A DNA stretch of 64,000 bases, taken from contig DASZZM010000009.1 of the NCBI GenBank assembly GCA_035544895.1, positions 62,001-126,000 of the forward strand, given 5' to 3'. Position 1 is the first letter of the stretch. Every line of letters starts with the position of its first letter. A program made the position numbers and the translations under genes. The notes under the pieces were generated by a model. That model searched no databases, was not told where the DNA came from, and saw nothing but the letters and a program-made list of their open reading frames with translations. This DNA comes from JASLEW01 sp035544895 (GTDB lineage Bacteria > Acidobacteriota > Thermoanaerobaculia > Multivoradales > UBA5704). Shown here in pieces: positions 16,451-25,535 of this stretch.

Positions 16451-18871
16451 CTACTCCCCTCTCTTCAAGATAGGGGAAAGGTCCAGCCGGCCGGCGCGGA
16501 GCGCGGGCGCCAGACTGGCCGCGAGAGCCACCAAGCCGAGCACCAGGACCGCGGCGGCGATCGTCGCCTCATCGGTGGGTCGAACTCCGTAGAGAAGTCC
16601 TGCCACGGCTCGGCGGGCGGCAAAAGCGGCGGCAAGACCGATCAGCGCACCGGCCGCGACGAGAGTCCCCGTCCAGCGCAAGACCAAGTTGGTGATCGCC
16701 GCGGGCCGAGCCCCGAGCGCCAGCCGGACGGCAAACTCCCGCTGGCGTTGGGAGACCGCCAGCGCGGTCACTCCGTAGAGGCCGACGGCGGCAAGCAGCA
16801 GTGCGACGGCGGCGAAGGTCCCGAGCAGACCCGCGGCGAAGCGGCGCGGCGCAAGGTTGCGATCCACGGCCTCTGCCAGCGTCTCCGGCCTGGCCACGAC
16901 CTGCCCGGGACGGAGCCGCTTGGCCATATCTCGCAGAGCGGCGAGGGCGCCGGAGGTCGAGCCGGAAGCCCGGGCGACCACCGTGGCGATCGGGCTGGGG
17001 TCCTGGCGCAAGGGGATGTAGACTTCCGGGCTCGGGGCCTTGTCGAGGGCTTGGCCGCGCACGTCGCGAACGACTCCGACGATCAGGCGCCAGGGCGCCT
17101 CGGGGCCGTCGTGGGCGATGCTGCGCAGCCGCCGCCCGAGTGCATTGCGGCCGGCGAGGAAGCGGTGGACGAAGCGTTGGTTGACCATCGCCACCAGGGG
17201 AGCCGAGACCGTATCCGAGGCGTTGAAGGGTCTGCCCTCGACGAGAGGAATGCCGAGGGCCTGGAAGTAGCCCGGAGAGACGAAGCGCCACAGGGCGGCC
17301 TGCCGCTCTTCGACCGCTGGGCTCTGCCCTTCCAGGGTGAGCCCCATCTCCAGGTCCCTGTCGGCCAGGGGCTGCGGAACGATCAACCCGACGGCCGCGA
17401 TCTCGGGCCGGTGGCGGAGGCCTTCCTCGAGCGCGGTCATGAAGCCCACCACGTCGGTCATCTCGGGAGGGTGCGCGGGTCTGACAGTGAGGCGCCCCAC
17501 GACCAACTTTTCGGTGCGGAAGCCGGGATCGACCCGTGCCAGGGCGCCGAGCGTGCGCAGCAGGACTCCGGCCCCGATCAAGAGCACGATAGTGGCCGCC
17601 AGCTGAGCGACGATCAGAACGCCGCGCAGGCGCGAGGTCGAATGTCCGAGGGTGGCGCCGGCGGCTTCACGAAGGGCCGCGAAGGGACGGCGCCAGCTCC
17701 ACAGGGCCGGCAGCAAGCCGGCAAAGAGACCCGCGGCCAACGACACGGCAAGAGAGGTCACCACGACGACACCATCGACATGGATCGAGTCGAGGCGGGG
17801 TGTCTGCGGCGGGGCGAGGCCGCGGAGGAGAGCGAGCAGGAGAGAGCCGAGAACGAGTCCCAAGCCAGCCGAGCCCAGGCCGAGCAGGACGCACTCCGCG
17901 ACGAAGAGGCGGGCGATGCGGGATGGCCGGGCTCCCAGAGCGAAACGCAAGGCCAGTTCCGACCCGCGAGCGGTGGCCCGTGAAAGGGAGAGAGTGCCCA
18001 CGTTGACGCAGGCGATCAGGAGCACGAGGGTGGTGGCGCCGAGCAGAAGCAGCAGCGGTTTGCGCGCCGGGCCGGCGACGGCTTCGAGCGCCGGCACGAG
18101 TGTGGCGCCGACGCCGCGCAGAGGCCCCGGGTAGTCGGCCGCCAGGGATACAGCCACGCGGTCCATGTCGGCGCGCGCCGCCGCGGGCGAGACTCCGGGC
18201 TCGAGCCGGCCGATGACCGAGATCGTGGAGTAGGGCCGGTCGTCGGGCACTGGATCGAGTGGCATGGGGGTCCAGAGCTCCACGTTCGGTATCAGAGGCG
18301 CGCGGAATCCCGGCGGCAGGACTCCCACCACGGTGAGCGGCGCGTAGTTCGCGGTGATCGACTTGCCGAGGATCGACGGATCGCTGCCGAAGCGGCGCGC
18401 CCAGAGCTCGGCGGAGAGGATGGCCACCGAGCCCTTGCCCTTGGTTTCTTCCTCTTTCAAGAAATCGCGGCCCAGCGCCGGCCTGATGCCCAGGACCGAG
18501 AAATACTCGTGGGACACCCAGGCTCCGATCACGCTTTCGGGCGGGTCGATGCTGCCGAGGTCCACCGGAATCCGGCCAAATGCGGCCAGGTGTGTGAACG
18601 AGCGGTTGCGGGCGCGCCAGTCGGAAAACACTGCGAAGCCGGTTCCCTCTTGCCGGCCGCCGCCGCGGGACTCCATGTTCTGCCATACGGTGTAGAGCTG
18701 CTCGGCCCGGGGAGAGCCGAGAGGGCGCAGCAACACGCCATGAACGGCGCTGACGACGGCCGCGTTGAGTCCGATGCCGAGACCTAGGGTCAAGACCACC
18801 GCCAGGCTGAAGGCCGGGGCTCTGTGGAGCGAACGGAGCGCGTAACGCAGGTCGTCAATCATGGGGCCCAT
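16451..18871 (-). CDS. ADOP/MacB-type ABC transporter permease, intact
   Basis: An 806-residue permease with two MacB_PCD-FtsX halves, the acidobacterial duplicated orphan permease layout. Each half has one membrane helix, a large extracellular domain and three membrane helices: first half RAPAFSLAVVLTLGLGIGLNAAV then LLLLLGATTLVLLIACVNVGTLSLSRATAR; second half LRGVLIVAQLAATIVLLIGAGVLLRTLG then FAAGLLGTFAAVALLLAAVGLYGVTALAVSQRQREFAVRLALGA. It ends with the RAGRLDLSPIL tail (family: R..P...LR.E). There is no ATPase gene beside it, as usual for ADOPs. It lacks the N-terminal domain seen in the PadR-linked copy at 38.9 kb. GGAGGAGCTC precedes ATG 18871. Confidence 0.92.
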   Translation of the reverse strand: MGPMIDDLRYALRSLHRAPAFSLAVVLTLGLGIGLNAAVVSAVHGVLLRPLGSPRAEQLYTVWQNMESRGGGRQEGTGFAVFSDWRARNRSFTHLAAFGRIPVDLGSIDPPESVIGAWVSHEYFSVLGIRPALGRDFLKEEETKGKGSVAILSAELWARRFGSDPSILGKSITANYAPLTVVGVLPPGFRAPLIPNVELWTPMPLDPVPDDRPYSTISVIGRLEPGVSPAAARADMDRVAVSLAADYPGPLRGVGATLVPALEAVAGPARKPLLLLLGATTLVLLIACVNVGTLSLSRATARGSELALRFALGARPSRIARLFVAECVLLGLGSAGLGLVLGSLLLALLRGLAPPQTPRLDSIHVDGVVVVTSLAVSLAAGLFAGLLPALWSWRRPFAALREAAGATLGHSTSRLRGVLIVAQLAATIVLLIGAGVLLRTLGALARVDPGFRTEKLVVGRLTVRPAHPPEMTDVVGFMTALEEGLRHRPEIAAVGLIVPQPLADRDLEMGLTLEGQSPAVEERQAALWRFVSPGYFQALGIPLVEGRPFNASDTVSAPLVAMVNQRFVHRFLAGRNALGRRLRSIAHDGPEAPWRLIVGVVRDVRGQALDKAPSPEVYIPLRQDPSPIATVVARASGSTSGALAALRDMAKRLRPGQVVARPETLAEAVDRNLAPRRFAAGLLGTFAAVALLLAAVGLYGVTALAVSQRQREFAVRLALGARPAAITNLVLRWTGTLVAAGALIGLAAAFAARRAVAGLLYGVRPTDEATIAAAVLVLGLVALAASLAPALRAGRLDLSPILKRGE

Positions 18872-18949
18872 CGATCGAGCTCCTCCGTGCGAGGGCCGGT
18901 GTCGCTAGCAGAATAGAATATAAGAACGACCGCGGAACTGGATAGTGGT

Positions 18950-19000
18950 TTAGGGCTCATTACCCCGGAACCGGGCGCCGGGGCACGACCCGGCGTGTAG
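18950..19000. repeat. Diverged copy of the palindromic repeat
   Basis: GCGCCGGG at about 18974 is followed after six bases by CCCGGCGT, i.e. the same arms with a different loop (GCACGA), in the gap between the permease gene and the kinase-like gene. Confidence 0.45.
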
Positions 19001-19102
19001 GAGGGGAATGACAGGGCGCGGCGGAGGGTCTACAGGGCTGTCGGGGATGCGCCGATAGAGCGGCTCGTCAGCGGGCGCTAAGGTCGAGCGAGGATCTGCT
19101 CG

Positions 19103-20341
19103 ATGCACCAGAGACGCTCTCTTGCGCGCTTTCCCAGACTCGCCCCCGCCGGAGCGGTGCCGGCCCCCGCTAGTGAGCCGGCCGCAGCCAGCCCGGCGGT
19201 GGCGTTGCAGGCCGAGCGGGTGGAGACCATCGCGGTGCTGGCCGGCGGGATCACCCATGAGCTCAACAACTTGATGGCTACGGTGCTGATGAGCGCCGAG
19301 CTGCTGGCCAGGGCCTGCCCGGGTGAGCGCGAGAAGCGGATCCTCACCGCGCTCGAGGAGAGCGCGCGCCGCGGCATCCACGTCACCCGCCAGCTCCTGT
19401 CCTTGGCCCGCGGCGTCGAGGGCGCGGCGGCGCTCTTCACGCTCAGCTACCTCCTGCTCGACGTGCAGAAGCTGGTGCGCGCGGCTCTCCCGAAATCGAT
19501 CACGGTGCTGACCGACTATCCCCCGGACCTCTGGCTGCTCCACGGCGATCCGCTCGTCGTGTCGCAGCTGCTTCTGGCGCTCCTTGCCGAGGCGGGGCGC
19601 GACCTGCCCGAGGGTGGCACTGTCCAACTCGCCGCGCGCAACGAGGTGCTGTTCGCCGGCCACGACCTTGCGCCGGGTGCGGCCGAGGCTGGTCCCTACT
19701 TGATCCTCGAGGTGACCGGCAGGGCGCCCGACGGCGCGGCGGGAGAATCCGGACGCGCCGGCTCTGCCGGCTCGGCTGGCTCGGCTGGCTCGGCTGGCTC
19801 GGAGAGTGCCGCTGGCCGCGCGGGCCGCCGTCTACCGGCCCAAGCCGCAATCCGGGCCAGCGGCGGTTTCTCGGAACCCTGCCGCACGGCGGCCGGATGC
19901 GGCTGGCGGGTCTACCTGCCGGCGATGGCGCCGCTGACCGAGCCGCGGCGCCGGGCCGCATCGGCCGAGCCGCGCCGGGGTGCGGGAGAGGTCGTCCTGA
20001 TCGTCGAAGAGGCGGGCTTCGCCGGCACGCTCGGCGAGATGCTCGAGCAGTACGGGTATCGGGCCCTGATCGCGTCCTACCCCCTGCCGCCTGGAGGGGC
20101 ACCAGACCAGAGCCTCGGCGAGGTGGCCTTGATCCTGACCACCCCGGCGGCGCGTGCCGCTGCCGTAGCGCTGGCCCGGCCGCAGGCCGCCCCGCGGCCG
20201 CGAGAGGGGCCACCGGTGTTGGTGATGTACGGCCCCGCTCCCTTTCCCGCGGACGGGCCGGAAGCGGCGGCGTGCCGCGGCCTGAGCAAGCCGTTCACCG
20301 CGCGCCAGCTGCTGGCCGCGGTGGCGGCCGCCCTGGAGTGA
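19103..20341 (+). CDS. Degenerate histidine kinase with receiver-like tail
   Basis: A 412-residue protein. The H box is intact (VLAGGITHELNNLMATVL, His near 53). The ATP-binding half is eroded: the N box reads LLLALLAEAGRDL without the conserved Asn, and the G1 box position is occupied by a (SAG)n tract (about residues 219-233) instead of DxGxG. The C-terminal part (VVLIVEEAGFAGTLGEMLEQYGYRALIA ... LSKPFTARQLLAAVAAAL) has the outline of a receiver domain without the phospho-acceptor Asp, although the KPF block remains. It is probably a pseudokinase that may accept or pass phosphate through the His, or acts only as a scaffold. An inverted repeat GACGGC-GGAGA-GCCGTC follows the stop. Confidence 0.72.
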   Translation: MHQRRSLARFPRLAPAGAVPAPASEPAAASPAVALQAERVETIAVLAGGITHELNNLMATVLMSAELLARACPGEREKRILTALEESARRGIHVTRQLLSLARGVEGAAALFTLSYLLLDVQKLVRAALPKSITVLTDYPPDLWLLHGDPLVVSQLLLALLAEAGRDLPEGGTVQLAARNEVLFAGHDLAPGAAEAGPYLILEVTGRAPDGAAGESGRAGSAGSAGSAGSAGSESAAGRAGRRLPAQAAIRASGGFSEPCRTAAGCGWRVYLPAMAPLTEPRRRAASAEPRRGAGEVVLIVEEAGFAGTLGEMLEQYGYRALIASYPLPPGGAPDQSLGEVALILTTPAARAAAVALARPQAAPRPREGPPVLVMYGPAPFPADGPEAAACRGLSKPFTARQLLAAVAAALE

Positions 20342-20535
20342 CGGCGGAGAGCCGTCGGTCGCCACCGTGGCGGACGCAGACGAGCACAACTCAGACCGCC
20401 AGCAGAAACCCGCGCGGCATCGCGAGGAGCCTGGAGAAACGCACCGCCCGATTCGACGGAAGCGCTCGCGGCCAGGCCGCAAGGGAGGACCCAAGATGGT
20501 AGATTAAATCGCAAGCGACTCGGGAGGGCGGCATC

Positions 20536-21090
20536 ATGAACGACGACGGGGCCGGGCCCTTGAAGAGTCTCTGGACGGCACTCCGCGCACTGGTCTACAC
20601 GGCCCTCTTCGTGTGGCTCTGGGGCTGGGTCGCATTGAGCCTGCGGCCTTACGATTGGCGGCTCGGAGGCGCTTTGCCGGCCTGGGCGGTGCCGCTCGGA
20701 TGGGTGGTGATCGCGGCCGGGGCGGCGGTGGCGGCGAGCTGCATCTCGGTGTTCATCCTCCGCGGCCAGGGCACTCCGGCGCCGTTCGATGCGCCGCGGC
20801 GGGTGGTGGCGGCCGGACCCTACCGGATCGTGCGCAATCCCATGTACCTGGGCGGTTTCTTGATTCTCTGCGGCTTCGGCCTGGTCGAGCGGTCAGCGGC
20901 GATCGTGCTCTTCGCCATCGTCTGGCTGCTGATCGTCCACCTGGCGGTCGTCTTCCTGGAAGAGCCCGATCTGCGGCGCAAGTTCGGGGCGAGCTATGAG
21001 GACTACCGGCGGGCGGTGCCCCGGTGGCTGCCGCGCCGAACCCGGCTGAAAGACAACAGTCCCGGAGGCGGCAGGCCGGCTCCGAGGTGA
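20536..21090 (+). CDS. ICMT/PEMT-family membrane methyltransferase
   Basis: A 184-residue integral membrane protein with about four helices. The C-terminal signature is present: GPYRIVRNPMYLGGFLILCGFGL, then EEPDLRRKFGASYEDYRRAVPRWLPR (family: RNPmY...EE..L...FG..Y..Y...vPr..P). This region binds S-adenosylmethionine in isoprenylcysteine and phosphatidylethanolamine methyltransferases. The substrate is probably a lipid or isoprenoid but is unknown. Start ATG 20536 has GGGAGGG upstream. Confidence 0.88.
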   Translation: MNDDGAGPLKSLWTALRALVYTALFVWLWGWVALSLRPYDWRLGGALPAWAVPLGWVVIAAGAAVAASCISVFILRGQGTPAPFDAPRRVVAAGPYRIVRNPMYLGGFLILCGFGLVERSAAIVLFAIVWLLIVHLAVVFLEEPDLRRKFGASYEDYRRAVPRWLPRRTRLKDNSPGGGRPAPR

Positions 21091-21198
21091 GTCCGGCCGG
21101 CCCACCCGCCACCGAAGGAGAGGTCAGTCGCCGCGTGCTTCGGCAGCTCGAAGAGTGTCGGAAGCAGAGCACGCCGCGCCGGTCCGACCAAACGTGGA

Positions 21199-21229
21199 AA
21201 CGCCCGGCCTGGGGAACAGGCCGGGCGTT
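21199..21229 (-). terminator. Strong hairpin terminator downstream of the Gly-rich gene
   Basis: A perfect 13-bp inverted repeat (AACGCCCGGCCTG and its complement, 5-base loop GGGAA) lies 50 bases past the stop of the minus-strand Gly-rich gene; it is followed on the minus strand by TTT. It may serve both converging genes. Confidence 0.75.
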
Positions 21230-21279
21230 GGAACCTCGCTCGGCAAAGAGCGAGGAGGAATGACCAAGGCGGACGCGCT

Positions 21280-21858
21280 CTAGTGGCTGCCCTTCTCCGA
21301 GCCGCCGGTCCCCTTCTGGCCACTGCCGCCGGAACCCTGCTGGCCGCCACCCTGCTGGCCGCCGGTCCCGCTGCTCTCCTTACCGCTGCCGGAACCCTGC
21401 TGGCTGCCGCCGGTGCCTTGATGCCCGGTGCCGCCAGTGCCGCCGGTGCCCTGCTGACCCGTGCCGCCCGAGCCGCCGGTCCCCTTCTGGCCGCTGCCGC
21501 CGGAACCCTGCTGGCCGCCACCCTGCTGGCCGCCGGTTCCGCTGCTCTCTTTACCGCTGCCGGAGCCCTGCTGGCTGCCGCCGGTGCCTTGATGCCCGGT
21601 GCTGCCAGTGCCGCCGGTGCCTTGCCCGGTGCCGCCCGTGCCGCCGGTGCCCTGATGCCCCGTGCCGCCCGTGCCGCCGGTGCCTTGATGCTCCGTGCCG
21701 CCAGTTCCCTGATGACCCGTGCCGCCCGTGCCGCCGGTGCCCTTCTGTCCCGCCCCGCCGCTGTCCTGATGACCCTTGCCAGGCTGTTCCTTCTCCCCAT
21801 GGCCGCTACCTGTGCCCTGGCCGCTACCTCCCTGACGATCTTGTTCGCGATCCGACAT
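21280..21858 (-). CDS. Gly/Thr/Gln-rich tandem-repeat protein
   Basis: A 192-residue hydrophilic, low-complexity protein with no signal peptide. After MSDREQDRQGGSGQ it is built from GTGGTGGTGHQ units, and a longer unit of about 43 residues (GTGHQGTGGSQQGSGSGKESSGTGG...QQGSGGSGQKG) occurs twice, the two DNA copies being nearly identical. The N-terminus recalls bacterial KGG/stress-inducible Gly-rich proteins, but the KGG motif itself is absent. Ideal AGGAGGTCAGC precedes ATG 21858, and a strong terminator follows, so it is probably well expressed. Likely a desiccation- or stress-related disordered protein; this is inference from composition. Confidence 0.7.
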   Translation of the reverse strand: MSDREQDRQGGSGQGTGSGHGEKEQPGKGHQDSGGAGQKGTGGTGGTGHQGTGGTEHQGTGGTGGTGHQGTGGTGGTGQGTGGTGSTGHQGTGGSQQGSGSGKESSGTGGQQGGGQQGSGGSGQKGTGGSGGTGQQGTGGTGGTGHQGTGGSQQGSGSGKESSGTGGQQGGGQQGSGGSGQKGTGGSEKGSH

Positions 21859-22078
21859 GCTGACCTCCTAAATTGTTGGGGGTGCTGAATGACACCCACA
21901 TCGATCCGGTCACCCTTTTTAGATAAGCAAGGTCCATGCCCAATGCGACTGAGGCACAAATCCATGACAGCAAGGGACATGCGGAGCACTGAGAGGACGC
22001 GGGAAGAGTCCGCGAAGCCTCGCTGACCGGCAGGCAACCGTCGTCTCGAATCCCGCGAGCGGCATCCGCAGGCGGGAT

Positions 22079-22101
22079 CCGGCGGGGGTGGCCCCCGCCG
22101 G
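22079..22101 (-). terminator. Hairpin downstream of the 48-residue gene
   Basis: A perfect 10-bp stem (CCGGCGGGGG/CCCCCGCCGG) with a 3-base loop, 16 bases beyond the TAA at 22118. No T-tract, so it could act as a 3' stabiliser rather than an intrinsic terminator. Confidence 0.5.
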
Positions 22102-22117
22102 ACTGTGAGGTGGGAAG

Positions 22118-22264
22118 TTACCGTGGCGATGATTCGCCGCCGGCAGAGGGGCAACCGGGCCGCTGCACCACCTCCGGCCCCAGCACCCGCGCCACCGCTT
22201 CGCGCCGCCGCCGCGTCAGCTCCTCGGCGCTCTCCGCTTCCTCCCTCGGCAATTCCACCGCCAT
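22118..22264 (-). CDS. Small uncharacterised protein (48 aa)
   Basis: GGAGGTGGTCC stands directly before ATG 22264, an almost perfect ribosome binding site, and opens a 48-codon frame MAVELPREEAESAEELTRRR...GPEVVQRPGCPSAGGESSPR. It has an acidic-basic amphipathic helix in the first 30 residues and a short Gly/Pro/Ser tail with a single Cys. A GC-rich hairpin follows the stop. No family is recognised. The site strength and the hairpin are the main reasons to call it a gene; the protein could be a leader or RiPP-like precursor, but nothing nearby supports that. Confidence 0.5.
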   Translation of the reverse strand: MAVELPREEAESAEELTRRRREAVARVLGPEVVQRPGCPSAGGESSPR

Positions 22265-22421
22265 GGACCACCTCCAGGTTCGAGTCCTGGAGGCACTCTA
22301 CGCTCTATTCGCTCACATGTAAAGTAAGTTCAGCGAATTGAGATGACGGGGTTGGCATCGGTTATGCTAATGCCTGCGCCGGGTCCCCAAATCCAGGCCC
22401 GAACCACGAGGGGCAACGCCG

Positions 22422-23483
22422 GTGACGATTCCGACAGAGCCGATCGGCAGTATCCCGAGGCCGCGGTCTTTGATCGAGGCGGTTGCGGCCTCGGGCGGCT
22501 TGGATCCGAGGCTGGACGCGCTCTACGAGGAGGCGATTCGGGACACCATCGAGCGCTTCGAGGCCACGGGCTCACCGGTCATCACCGACGGCGAGCAGCG
22601 CAAGTACCATAACTTCTGGACGTACTGTGTGCAGGGGCTGCCGAATACGGCCCCGGACGGTTTCAAGATCCCGTTCTCGGCCGGCCACACGCGCCGGATG
22701 CTCCGGCTGACGAGCGGCCCCTTCCGCTACAAGCAGCCCGCGGACACCTACCTGGACGTGGCCCTGCGCTACGCCCGCAAGCCGGTCAAGCAGGCGGTCA
22801 TCTCGCCTTCGGCCTTGAGCCTCATGTATCCGGACGACGAGATCCCCGGTTATCCCCGCGAGCAGTTCATCGAGGACCTGTTGCGGGAGCACGAGACCGA
22901 GATGCGCAGGTGCCTGGAAAAGGGCGCTCACAACGTCCAGATCGATTTCACGGAAGGACGGCTGGCGGTGAAGATCGACCCTTCGGGACGTCTCCTGCAC
23001 AGCTTCATCGACCTCAACAACATCGCGCTGTCGCGCTTCTCCGAGGTGGATCGCCGGCGCATCGGCGTGCACACCTGCCCGGGCGGCGACCTCGACTCGA
23101 CCCACAGCGCGGACGTCGACTACGCCGACCTGCTGCCCGCTTTATTCGCGCTGAAGGCCGGAAGCTTCTACGTCGCGCTGGCCGGCGAGAAGGATCGGAT
23201 CCGCGTGCTGAAGATCATCCGCGAGCACAGGAGACGGCACCAGCGGGTGTTCGTCGGCGTCGTCGCGCCGATCGACCCCCGCGTCGAGACGCCGGAGGAG
23301 GTCCGGGACCGCGTTCTCGAAGCGGCCGACTACATTCCGCTCGAGCAGCTCGGGACCACGGACGACTGCGGCTTCTCCCCCTTCTGCGACGATACCTCGA
23401 CCTCGCGGGATACGGCTTTCGCCAAGATCCGCGCCCGGGTGCTCGGCACGGCCCTCGCCGCGGAGAGACTCGGGGCCGGATAA
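22422..23483 (+). CDS. MetE-like cobalamin-independent methyltransferase
   Basis: A 353-residue protein of the UROD/MetE-like superfamily, matching the C-terminal catalytic domain of methionine synthase MetE. Zinc ligands appear as H217 and C219 (GVHTCPGGD) and C316 (TTDDCGFSPF). The N-terminus TEPIGSIPRPRSLIEAV and the ITDGEQRK block (D56) are also typical of this stand-alone class, which moves a methyl group to a thiol; the donor and acceptor are unknown because the folate-binding N-terminal domain is absent. The start is GTG 22422 behind GAGGGG. Its TAA overlaps the ATG of a hybrid histidine kinase (TAATG). Confidence 0.88.
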   Translation: MTIPTEPIGSIPRPRSLIEAVAASGGLDPRLDALYEEAIRDTIERFEATGSPVITDGEQRKYHNFWTYCVQGLPNTAPDGFKIPFSAGHTRRMLRLTSGPFRYKQPADTYLDVALRYARKPVKQAVISPSALSLMYPDDEIPGYPREQFIEDLLREHETEMRRCLEKGAHNVQIDFTEGRLAVKIDPSGRLLHSFIDLNNIALSRFSEVDRRRIGVHTCPGGDLDSTHSADVDYADLLPALFALKAGSFYVALAGEKDRIRVLKIIREHRRRHQRVFVGVVAPIDPRVETPEEVRDRVLEAADYIPLEQLGTTDDCGFSPFCDDTSTSRDTAFAKIRARVLGTALAAERLGAG

Positions 23484-25474
23484 TGGCGTTCGACGACGAG
23501 GAGGAGCGGCTCCGGTCGGTTGCGCTGCAGAACGTCAATGCCATTCTCCTCGCCCGCGAGCGGGCCGAGCGGGAGCTCGCCGCCGAGCGGGAGCGGCTGC
23601 GCATCACCCTGGCGAGCATCGGAGACGCGGTGATCTCGACCGACGCCCTTGGACGGGTGCAGTACCTCAACGCGGTGGCCGAAGCGCTGACCGGCTGGAC
23701 CCAGGCCGAAGCCGCGGGCCGGCCCCTGCCGGATGTTTTCCATATCGTCAACGAATATACCCGCCATCCGGCCGACAACCCCGCCCTCCTGGCTCTACGG
23801 AAGGGGATGGTCGCCGGGCTGGCGAACCATACCGTCCTCATCGCTCGGGATGGCACCGAACGGCCGATCGACGACAGCGCCGCCCCCATGCTGGACGAGT
23901 CCGGCGTCGCCGTGGGAGTGGTTCTCGTCTTCCGCGACGTGACCGAGCGCAGAGGGGCCGAAGAGGCCCAGGCGCGGCTCGCCGCGATCGTCGAATCGTC
24001 CCAGGACGCGATCATCAGCAAGTCTCTGCGCGGCATCATCCGGACATGGAACGCCGGAGCCGAACGGCTCTTCGGCTATACGGCCGAGGAGGCCATCGGC
24101 CAGCCGATCACCCTGCTCATTCCGCCGGAGCGGCTGGACGAGGAGGAGATGATTCTGGACCGGATCGCCCGCGGGGAGCGGATCGAGCACTACGAGACGG
24201 TCCGGGTGGCGAAAGACGGCCGCAGGCTGCACATCTCGCTTACCGTCTCTCCGGTCCGCGACGCCGAAGGCCGGGTGATCGGTGCATCGAAAGTCGGCCG
24301 CGACGTGACCGGACGGAAGGAGGCCGAGGAAGCCCTGCGGGAGGCCGACCGCCGCAAGGACGAGTTCCTCGCCTTGCTGGCCCACGAATTGAGGAGTCCG
24401 CTGGCTCCGTTGCGCAATGGCCTGCAAGTGATGCGGCTGGCGTCCGGCGACGCGAACCTCGTCGCCATGACGCGGGACATGATGGACCGCCAGCTCTCCC
24501 ATCTGGTGCGCCTGATCGACGACCTGCTCGACATCGCCCGTATCAGCAGCAACAAGATGGACCTGCGCCGGTCCCGGGTGCTGCTCGCGGATGTGGTCAG
24601 CAGCGCGATGGAAACCGCCCGTCCGGCGCTCGAGGCGGTCGGGCACGAGCTGACGGTCGCGCTGCCGCCGGAGCCGATCCTCCTCGACGCCGACTTCACC
24701 CGGCTCGCCCAGGTGTTCGGCAACCTGCTCAACAACAGCGCCAAGTACACCGAGCGGGGTGGGCACATCTGGCTCAGAGCGACGCGGGACGGCGATCAAG
24801 TCGTGGTGAGAGTCGAGGACACCGGTATCGGCATCCCCGCCTCCGCCCTGCCGCACGTCTTCGACATGTTCAGCCAAGGTGACCGGTTCATCGAGCGGAG
24901 CACCGGCGGGTTGGGGATCGGCCTGGCGCTCGTCAAGGGCCTGGTCGAGATGCACGGCGGGACGGTCGAGGCGGCAAGCCTCGGGCAGGGCAAGGGCAGC
25001 ACGTTCACGGTCAGGCTGCCGGTCCTGCAGGACCGAGCGGCGTCAGCGCGCGAGGAACCGGCCGTGGATTGGCCGGATTCCGCCGCCGGATCGAAGCGGC
25101 GCATCCTGGTGGTCGACGACAGCCCGGACTCGGCGAGCTCGATGGCAATGATGCTCCAGCTCTTGGGCAACGAGACCAGGACGGCGCGTGACGGCATCGA
25201 GGCGGTCGCGGTGGCCGAGCAGTTCCGCCCGCGGGTGATCCTCATGGACATTGGAATGCCGAGGCTCGACGGGTATGCGGCAACACGGCGCATCCGAGAG
25301 CAGCCCTGGGGCCGCGACATGGCCGTCATCGCACTGACCGGTTGGGGCCAGGAAGTCGACCGCCTCAAGTCCCGGGAGGCGGGCTGCGACGGCCATCTGG
25401 TGAAACCGATCAACTGGCCCGATCTGGAGAAGCTGCTGCGCGAGCTGGAGGGCGGCAGCTCGAACGACCCGTAA
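23483..25474 (+). CDS. PAS-PAS hybrid histidine kinase with C-terminal receiver
   Basis: A 663-residue cytoplasmic sensor kinase without membrane helices. Domains in order: coiled start (1-38), PAS 1 (about 40-157, SIGDAVISTDALGRVQYLN), PAS 2 (about 165-280, SSQDAIISKSLRGIIRTWN), HisKA with phospho-acceptor H301 in LLAHELRSPLAPL, HATPase_c with N box FGNLLNNSAKYT and DTGIGI (446-451) plus GGLGIGLALVKGLVE, and a receiver (540-655) with D589 in LMDIGMPRLDG and K641. It is cotranscribed with the MetE-like gene, start overlapping its stop. The PAS domains suggest sensing of a small molecule or redox state in the cytoplasm. Confidence 0.93.
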   Translation: MAFDDEEERLRSVALQNVNAILLARERAERELAAERERLRITLASIGDAVISTDALGRVQYLNAVAEALTGWTQAEAAGRPLPDVFHIVNEYTRHPADNPALLALRKGMVAGLANHTVLIARDGTERPIDDSAAPMLDESGVAVGVVLVFRDVTERRGAEEAQARLAAIVESSQDAIISKSLRGIIRTWNAGAERLFGYTAEEAIGQPITLLIPPERLDEEEMILDRIARGERIEHYETVRVAKDGRRLHISLTVSPVRDAEGRVIGASKVGRDVTGRKEAEEALREADRRKDEFLALLAHELRSPLAPLRNGLQVMRLASGDANLVAMTRDMMDRQLSHLVRLIDDLLDIARISSNKMDLRRSRVLLADVVSSAMETARPALEAVGHELTVALPPEPILLDADFTRLAQVFGNLLNNSAKYTERGGHIWLRATRDGDQVVVRVEDTGIGIPASALPHVFDMFSQGDRFIERSTGGLGIGLALVKGLVEMHGGTVEAASLGQGKGSTFTVRLPVLQDRAASAREEPAVDWPDSAAGSKRRILVVDDSPDSASSMAMMLQLLGNETRTARDGIEAVAVAEQFRPRVILMDIGMPRLDGYAATRRIREQPWGRDMAVIALTGWGQEVDRLKSREAGCDGHLVKPINWPDLEKLLRELEGGSSNDP

Positions 25475-25535
25475 CCATATTGCCGCCCAGCCCACTCTTG
25501 TCCACCCTGGGGGGGCAGGGGGCAGGCCGGCCGGC

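Noticed and set aside
21283..21888. 201-codon Ala-rich open frame opposite the Gly-rich gene
   Set aside because: It is the antisense of the repeat gene; codon pattern and the strong ribosome binding site and terminator favour the minus-strand protein.
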